64,000 nt of DNA from Bacteroidales bacterium. Its GTDB lineage: Bacteria; Bacteroidota; Bacteroidia; Bacteroidales; UBA932. A model generated the notes under the pieces. That model did not search any database and was not told the DNA's origin. It worked only from the letters and a program-made list of their open reading frames with translations. Location of the stretch: NCBI GenBank assembly GCA_017430365.1, contig JAFRNC010000006.1, positions 310,001 through 374,000 on the forward strand, in the 5' to 3' direction. Within the stretch, counting starts at the first letter, position 1. Each line of letters starts with the position of its first letter. Below are positions 59,186-64,000 of the stretch, one piece after another. Made by a program: the position numbers and the translations under genes.

Positions 59186-60679
59186 TTATTGTTTGTCTCC
59201 ATATTTGGCCAGCTCCTCGAGGAAACCCTCTATCTTGGGCTGAACCTTGCTGGTCGGGCAGTCGTAATTGTTCACCAGGATCGCGAAGCGGATGAGCCCG
59301 CGCTTGGAATCGACATAACCGGCATAGCAGCGGACGCTCGAGAGGGAGCCGCTCTTGGCGTAGATGGTCTTCTTCAGATCCGGGTCGGCGTTGCGGAGGA
59401 CGGTCTGAAGCGTACCGGGACGGCCGGGTCCCGGGAAACTGGAAAGATATTCCTTGAAATTGTCGCTGTCCTTCATCATGGAATAGAAGTTCGTGAAGAA
59501 CCGCGGCGAGACATAATTCTGGCGGGAGAGGCCGCTGCCGTCTTCCTGGGTGTAGCCGTAAGTAGAGACTCCCCTCTCCTTCAGATACTCCTTGATTGCA
59601 CGCTGCGCCTGGCCGTAGGAGACTTCCATGCACTCCTCTCCGGTCTTGCGCTCTATCAGGGTCTTGCCCACCATCTTGAAAATGGTCTCGGCGAAGAAGT
59701 TGTTGCTGATGGTGTTGGTCACTTTCACGATACGGCGCAGTTCGGGCGAGAAAGTCTCGGCGATATAGACGAGGTCTTTCTGGGCGGGAACGGCATATTC
59801 GCTGCGCATGGAGCGGATGTCTCCGACACCCTTGCAACCCACTCCCCTTTCGCGCAGATACGCGGCGAACTCCGAGGCGCAGGTGGCAGGTCCGTATTTG
59901 TTCGACTGAACGAGTGTGCGCGGCTTGGCGTCGATGCCGTATGTACCGACGAATTTGCCTATCGGGGTTATGCTGGACGCATAATACTCAGTGCCGTCGC
60001 CGTCGCCCTTGGGGCCGGTGGTCACCTCGTTGATGAAGGTCATGTAGGGAGAGAACGGTCCGAGAGGGGTGATGACTGCGGGATCGCCGACCTCAGCCCC
60101 GGCATAAATCTGGAAATATGTAAGATTCTCACAGAAAGAGAGTCCGGAGGTTCCGCTGCCGTAGTCGTATCCGATATTGCCGTAAGACCAACTCGAAGGG
60201 ATATTCTCTTCTTCGTAGATGCGGTCGTCGCCTACTATCCTGCCCTCGATTCTGCGGATGCCCGCCTTCTTGATTGCCTGTGCCCATACTGCGAAGACTG
60301 TATCGATCGGCTCCGCTATCGTGTCACGGGAACCGAGTGTGGGATCTGCGCCGCCGACAATATAGAGGTTGCCGTGAAGTATCCCTTTCTCTATCTTCCC
60401 GTCATAGGCGATACGGGTGGAGAAGCGGTAATCGGGGCCGAGCACCTCGTAGCCGAGACCGGTGGTGATCGTCTTCATGGTGGAGGCGGTAAGAAGCGGC
60501 ATGTCAGGATTCCAGGAAGCGATCTCATTGCCGGCGGGGTCCACCGCCAGGATTCCCACTACTGCGTTGATAAGGAGCGAGTCGCTCTTCATCTGCTGAT
60601 TGATGTAATTCTGGACGCGGTTCTGGCCCATTCCCGTCAAGGGAATGAGCATCAGGAGAGTCAATAAACGCAATTTCAT
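59186..60679 (-). CDS. dacB: D-alanyl-D-alanine carboxypeptidase/endopeptidase (PBP4 type)
   Basis: A 497-residue penicillin-binding protein with signal peptide (about 1-19). Active-site motifs: STMK (Ser66, Lys69) in LTASTMKT, SNN (SxN) in NTISNNFFAET and KSG in IYAKSGSLSSVRCY. It trims stem peptides or cuts cross-links of peptidoglycan in the periplasm. Divergent from the exported racemase-like gene, with nearly abutting promoters. Confidence 0.92.
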   Translation of the reverse strand: MKLRLLTLLMLIPLTGMGQNRVQNYINQQMKSDSLLINAVVGILAVDPAGNEIASWNPDMPLLTASTMKTITTGLGYEVLGPDYRFSTRIAYDGKIEKGILHGNLYIVGGADPTLGSRDTIAEPIDTVFAVWAQAIKKAGIRRIEGRIVGDDRIYEEENIPSSWSYGNIGYDYGSGTSGLSFCENLTYFQIYAGAEVGDPAVITPLGPFSPYMTFINEVTTGPKGDGDGTEYYASSITPIGKFVGTYGIDAKPRTLVQSNKYGPATCASEFAAYLRERGVGCKGVGDIRSMRSEYAVPAQKDLVYIAETFSPELRRIVKVTNTISNNFFAETIFKMVGKTLIERKTGEECMEVSYGQAQRAIKEYLKERGVSTYGYTQEDGSGLSRQNYVSPRFFTNFYSMMKDSDNFKEYLSSFPGPGRPGTLQTVLRNADPDLKKTIYAKSGSLSSVRCYAGYVDSKRGLIRFAILVNNYDCPTSKVQPKIEGFLEELAKYGDKQ

Positions 60680-60701
60680 ACCCGATTACTTTTATATCTC
60701 A

Positions 60702-60709
60702 CAAATTTA
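60702..60709 (-). promoter_or_regulatory. -7 element for dacB
   Basis: Minus-strand TAAATTTG, a full match, 22 bases before the ATG. Confidence 0.6.
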
Positions 60710-60710
60710 G

Positions 60711-60718
60711 TAATTTTG
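60711..60718 (+). promoter_or_regulatory. -7 element for the racemase-like gene
   Basis: TAATTTTG, a full match, 1 base from the opposing dacB -7 box and 18 bases before the ATG. Confidence 0.6.
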
Positions 60719-60736
60719 CAATCTAAAAACAAAATT

Positions 60737-62239
60737 ATGCAGCGCAGGTTCACTCTCACCGGGCTATTGGCAGCACTAATCCTACTGGCTTTCCTCCAGG
60801 CAGCTTGCCGTAAACAGGAGATGCCCGTCGACAACATGGCGGTTGTCAACAAGGCACTCTTCGACACGGCCTCGAATTTCTATGTCGAATTCGACGAATA
60901 CCCCGACGAGATGCGCAATCTCCCCATAGGCGTATTCGATTCGGGAACAGGCGGACTGACCGTCCTGGAGAAACTGCTCAGCCTCGACCGCTTCGACAAC
61001 ATCACCGGAAGGGAGGGCCGCGACAGCATTCTCGACTTCGCCGGCGAGCACTTCGTATATCTGGCAGACCAGGCCAACATGCCCTACGGCAACTACAATG
61101 CCGAGGGCAACAACGAGTACCTGAAGGAACTCGTCGTAAAGGACGCACTCTTCCTGATGGACGACGACTATTTCTCCAACCCCATCGAGGAGACCCCGAC
61201 AGGATTGAAGCCCCGCGCCAAGATCATAGTCGTGGCCTGCAACACCGCTACCGCATACGGCCTGGACCTCATCAAATCGATGGTAGAACAGACCGGAACA
61301 GGAGTGAAAGTGATCGGGGTAATCAATGCCGGAGTCTCCGCCACACTCGACGAACTGCAGCTCAAGGGAGATGAAAAACCGTTCGCGATCGGAGTACTCG
61401 CAACCCCCGGCACCATTGCGTCGGGCGCTTATGAGCGCACACTGCGTGAAGAACTCGCCTCCCGCGGGATCACCACCCAGATCGATATCATAAACCAGCC
61501 CGGATACGGTTTTGCCGAAGCCGTCGACTCCGACCCCGACTACGTCAACCCCTTGCTGTTCGCTCCCCGGAGCAGCTACCGCGGCCCCGTGCTTGGTGAG
61601 GCTGAAGGCAGCATCAGCCAGGAACTGCTCGGGGCCTACAATTTCGACTTCAGCGACAACAAAGTCCTGGCAAGGCGCAGCCCTGGCGGAGGATATGCAT
61701 CCCTGCAGCTCAACAGCGCCGAGAACTACGCACGATTCAACATGGTCTCCCTCCTCGAACGCCACCGCCAGAGCGGCAGCGGCACTCAGATCAGGGCCAT
61801 CATCCTCGGCTGCACCCATTATCCTTTCTACCTCGAAACCCTCAACGAAACCCTCGCGGAACTCAGGGAGTACCGCGAAGACGGACGCTATCCATATCGC
61901 GACCTGATCGCCGACGAGATCACTTTCATCGATCCGGCGGTCTATACGGCAATCGAATGCTACAACACGCTCCGCGCCGACGGCAACCTGGCTTACCGCA
62001 TCACTCCCACCAAGGTCGAAGCCTACATATCGGTGCCCAGCAACCTGCTCGTGGATACCTGCCTCACCGGTGAAGGACTGCTTACCTACGACTACAAATA
62101 CGGCCGCAAGACCGGGACCGAAGAGCAGACCACCAAGCAGGTGCCTTTCTCGCTCGATAATATCGACGAAAACAATCTCAAGCGGATTGAAGAGAGGCTC
62201 CCCTATTCGTATGCCCTGATCGCGCCCTCCCTCAAATAG
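60737..62239 (+). CDS. Lipid-anchored glutamate racemase-like (Asp/Glu racemase family) protein
   Basis: A 500-residue protein with a lipoprotein signal (AFLQAACRK, Cys24) followed by a MurI-like domain. Catalytic-site motifs are present: IGVFDSGTGGLTVLEKLL (Asp68), VACNTATAYG (Cys168) and ILGCTHYPFY (Cys359, His361). Inserts before CNTA and between ATPGT (about 222) and GCTHY make it about 200 residues longer than cytoplasmic glutamate racemase. An exported member is unusual; it may act on D-amino acids or on a different substrate. A TTG at 60716 within the promoter is rejected. Divergent from dacB. Confidence 0.75.
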   Translation: MQRRFTLTGLLAALILLAFLQAACRKQEMPVDNMAVVNKALFDTASNFYVEFDEYPDEMRNLPIGVFDSGTGGLTVLEKLLSLDRFDNITGREGRDSILDFAGEHFVYLADQANMPYGNYNAEGNNEYLKELVVKDALFLMDDDYFSNPIEETPTGLKPRAKIIVVACNTATAYGLDLIKSMVEQTGTGVKVIGVINAGVSATLDELQLKGDEKPFAIGVLATPGTIASGAYERTLREELASRGITTQIDIINQPGYGFAEAVDSDPDYVNPLLFAPRSSYRGPVLGEAEGSISQELLGAYNFDFSDNKVLARRSPGGGYASLQLNSAENYARFNMVSLLERHRQSGSGTQIRAIILGCTHYPFYLETLNETLAELREYREDGRYPYRDLIADEITFIDPAVYTAIECYNTLRADGNLAYRITPTKVEAYISVPSNLLVDTCLTGEGLLTYDYKYGRKTGTEEQTTKQVPFSLDNIDENNLKRIEERLPYSYALIAPSLK

Positions 62240-62244
62240 ACCGG

Positions 62245-62853
62245 ATGTTCAAAGAAACCATTACGCCCCAGGAAATAGACCAGATGGACCTTGCCGCCTT
62301 CCCTGGCAAGATAACCGTCATCACCGCCCCCGGACCTGAACTCGACCATGCTATCGAGCATCTCGGCGCGCAGCGCCTGGTCGGATTCGATACCGAAACC
62401 AAGCCGGTTTTCCAGGCAAACCAGCCACGCCATCATACAGCGCTCCTGCAGCTCTCCAGCGAAACCGAAGCCTTCCTTTTCAGGCTTCAGGAACTGGGCC
62501 TTCCGCAGGAAATCGCCGACATAATGTCGAACCCCTACATAACCAAGATCGGGGCGGCCGTCGGCGAAGATATCAGAGGACTCCAGCACTACTGCCATTT
62601 CGAGCCCCACAGGTTCATGGACCTGCAGTCCTTCGGCGACGAATACGGTATCAAGGAGAAGAGCGTGCGTAAAATGGCCGCCATCATCCTCGGCTGCAAA
62701 GTGTCGAAGGCGCAGCAGTGCTCGAACTGGGAGGCTCAGCCCCTCTCCGAGGCGCAGCTGCTGTACGCTGCAACTGATGCCTGGATCTGCGTGAAAATGT
62801 ACAAGGCCCTGCTCGCCGCTCCCAAGGATGCGAAGACGGGCGCCAGACAATGA
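62245..62853 (+). CDS. 3'-5' exonuclease, RNase D-like (DEDDy)
   Basis: A 202-residue protein with a single DnaQ-like DEDD domain: GFDTETKP (Asp49, Glu51), IGAAVGEDIRGLQHYCHF (Asp about 113) and YAATDAWICVKMY near the C-terminus. No HRDC domain, so shorter than RNase D proper. Expected to trim RNA or structured nucleic acid 3' ends. It follows the racemase-like gene by 5 bases and precedes the methyltransferase gene by 1 base. Confidence 0.9.
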   Translation: MFKETITPQEIDQMDLAAFPGKITVITAPGPELDHAIEHLGAQRLVGFDTETKPVFQANQPRHHTALLQLSSETEAFLFRLQELGLPQEIADIMSNPYITKIGAAVGEDIRGLQHYCHFEPHRFMDLQSFGDEYGIKEKSVRKMAAIILGCKVSKAQQCSNWEAQPLSEAQLLYAATDAWICVKMYKALLAAPKDAKTGARQ

Positions 62854-62854
62854 T

Positions 62855-64000
62855 ATGACAAGGCTATATCTCAAAAAAGGACGCGAGGAATCGCTGCTGC
62901 GGTTCCATCCCTGGGTATTCTCCGGAGCAATCGCCGGAATCGAAGGCCCCGACCCTGCCGAAGGCGACCCGGTCGCAGTCTATTCGGCGAGGAAAGAGTT
63001 CCTCGGCTGGGGACACTACCAGATAGGTTCCATAGCCGTGCGTGTCCTCAGTTTCGCCGACGACATGCCCGCAGGAGGACCTGACGCCGCTTTCTGGAAA
63101 GAACGGCTCCAGCGCTGCCTGGATGCGCGCCGCACTTTCGCGCTTGCCGGTTCCGCAACCACCAGCTGCTACCGTCTCGTCCACGGCGAAGGCGACGGCC
63201 TTCCCGGCCTGGTCATCGACTGGTATAACGGGGTATGCGTGATGCAGGCGCATTCTGCCGGAATGTTCCTTTCCCGGAAAGATATAGCGGCCGCACTCAG
63301 GGAAATCTACGGAGATTCCCTCCTTGGCGTATATGACAAGAGCTCCGGAACCGCCCCCTTCAAGGCAGGCCTCGATCTCGGGGACGGATATCTCTGGCAG
63401 GCATCCGGAGCGGGGAAACTATGTCCCTGCACAGTCCTGGAAAACGGACATAAGTTCCTCGTTGACTGGGAGACGGGACAGAAAACCGGTTTCTTCCTCG
63501 ACCAGCGGGAGAACCGTGCCCTGGTGGAAAAATATGCACGTGGAAAGCGCGTGCTCAATCTCTTCTGCTATACCGGCGGCTTCAGCGTTTATGCCCTTGC
63601 GGGAGGCGCTTTCTCAGTCGATTCCGTGGACAGTTCGGCCCGTGCCGTAGACCTGGTAGAACGCAACATCGCCCTCAACTTCGGGCCTGACGCTCCCCAT
63701 CGCGCGCTCTGCTGCGACGCCATCGATTTCGTCAAGGAAGCCCCTAAAGACGCCTACGACCTGATGATAGTCGATCCGCCGGCATTCGCAAAACACCGCG
63801 GAGCACTGGGCAACGCGCTCCGCGCCTACCAGAGGCTCAACGCCGCCGCCATCAGCGCCGTCGCTCCCGGAGGCCTGGTATTCACCTTCAGCTGTTCGCA
63901 GGTGGTAGACCGCGAGGCCTTCGCCCTGGCGGTATTCAGCGCCGCCGCGGAGACCGGACGCCGCGTCCGCATCATCGACAGGATGAACCAGCCGGCAGAC
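62855..64000 (+). CDS. Class I SAM-dependent rRNA methyltransferase, RlmI-like (3' end beyond window)
   Basis: 382 codons are visible and the reading frame is open at the window edge, about 10-15 residues short of the family's usual length. An N-terminal PUA domain (about 1-75; RFHPWVFSGAIAGIEG) precedes an RlmI-type SAM domain with TGFFLDQRENRALVEKYARG (about 209-228), VLNLFCYTGGFSVYALAGGA (about 231-250) and the NPPF-like IVDPPAFAKH (about 306-315). Predicted to methylate a 23S rRNA cytosine. Confidence 0.9.
   Translation, partial: MTRLYLKKGREESLLRFHPWVFSGAIAGIEGPDPAEGDPVAVYSARKEFLGWGHYQIGSIAVRVLSFADDMPAGGPDAAFWKERLQRCLDARRTFALAGSATTSCYRLVHGEGDGLPGLVIDWYNGVCVMQAHSAGMFLSRKDIAAALREIYGDSLLGVYDKSSGTAPFKAGLDLGDGYLWQASGAGKLCPCTVLENGHKFLVDWETGQKTGFFLDQRENRALVEKYARGKRVLNLFCYTGGFSVYALAGGAFSVDSVDSSARAVDLVERNIALNFGPDAPHRALCCDAIDFVKEAPKDAYDLMIVDPPAFAKHRGALGNALRAYQRLNAAAISAVAPGGLVFTFSCSQVVDREAFALAVFSAAAETGRRVRIIDRMNQPAD

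Overview
The window is a continuous stretch of a Bacteroidota chromosome, almost certainly order Bacteroidales. The signs are a SusC/SusD pair, many lipoproteins, no recognisable Shine-Dalgarno sites, and many copies of the Bacteroidota -7 promoter element TAnnTTTG. GC content is clearly high for the order, and codons end mostly in C or G. I cannot name the genus; a Rikenellaceae-like or uncultured gut Bacteroidales lineage would fit. Coding density is very high. The only gene-free stretch over 300 bases is a repeat block after a tRNA-Leu gene (15912-16223). I see no phage, transposase, integrase, rRNA or CRISPR array.

Left part (1-16500): a partial M28 peptidase; a secreted TPR protein; a DMT transporter; an AraC regulator divergent from a four-gene 2-oxoacid:ferredoxin oxidoreductase operon; a lipoprotein; the queuosine pair yhhQ-queF; an ECF sigma factor with a small membrane protein and a GIN-domain protein; a second DMT transporter; an SDR; an unusual XRE-AraC fusion regulator; a STAS protein with a K+/H+ antiporter; tRNA-Leu(TAG); and the repeat block, which ends inside a truncated DUF3667 gene.

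Middle (16550-39662): an operon for a lysoplasmalogenase-like protein, a porin and a histidine phosphatase; ThuA and GH18 lipoproteins; prmA and tpiA; marC; an aminotransferase; polA-ECF sigma-rsmG; rpmH; mqnE; a PASTA protein and an RluD-type synthase; a large TonB-dependent receptor; serS-ruvC; a C69 dipeptidase; and rplU-rpmA.

Right part (39796-57822): nine minus-strand genes with gaps of 30 bases or less form a polysaccharide-utilisation-type operon. In transcription order it encodes SusC, SusD, a surface lipoprotein with a duplicated domain, a 1514-residue lipoprotein carrying a ceramidase-like domain plus two GH20 domains, MurQ, a BadF-type sugar kinase, an Ntn-hydrolase/papain-like peptidase fusion, a GH18/second-barrel fusion and an N-formylglutamate-amidohydrolase-like lipoprotein. 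Import, beta-hexosaminidase, amidase/peptidase, kinase and MurNAc-6-phosphate etherase functions together point to amino-sugar glycopeptides such as peptidoglycan fragments. This is inference, but it is the strongest candidate here for an undescribed system. A PBP4-type peptidase and a lipid-anchored glutamate-racemase-like protein follow, divergently transcribed, so the right end is rich in cell-wall functions. The window closes with an RNase D-like exonuclease and a partial RlmI-type methyltransferase.

Many automatic starts (TTG, or ATG upstream of the promoter) were moved to internal ATGs supported by signal peptides, conserved N-termini or the position of the -7 element. At several genes the -7 box ends only 4-7 bases before the start codon, suggesting leaderless mRNAs.
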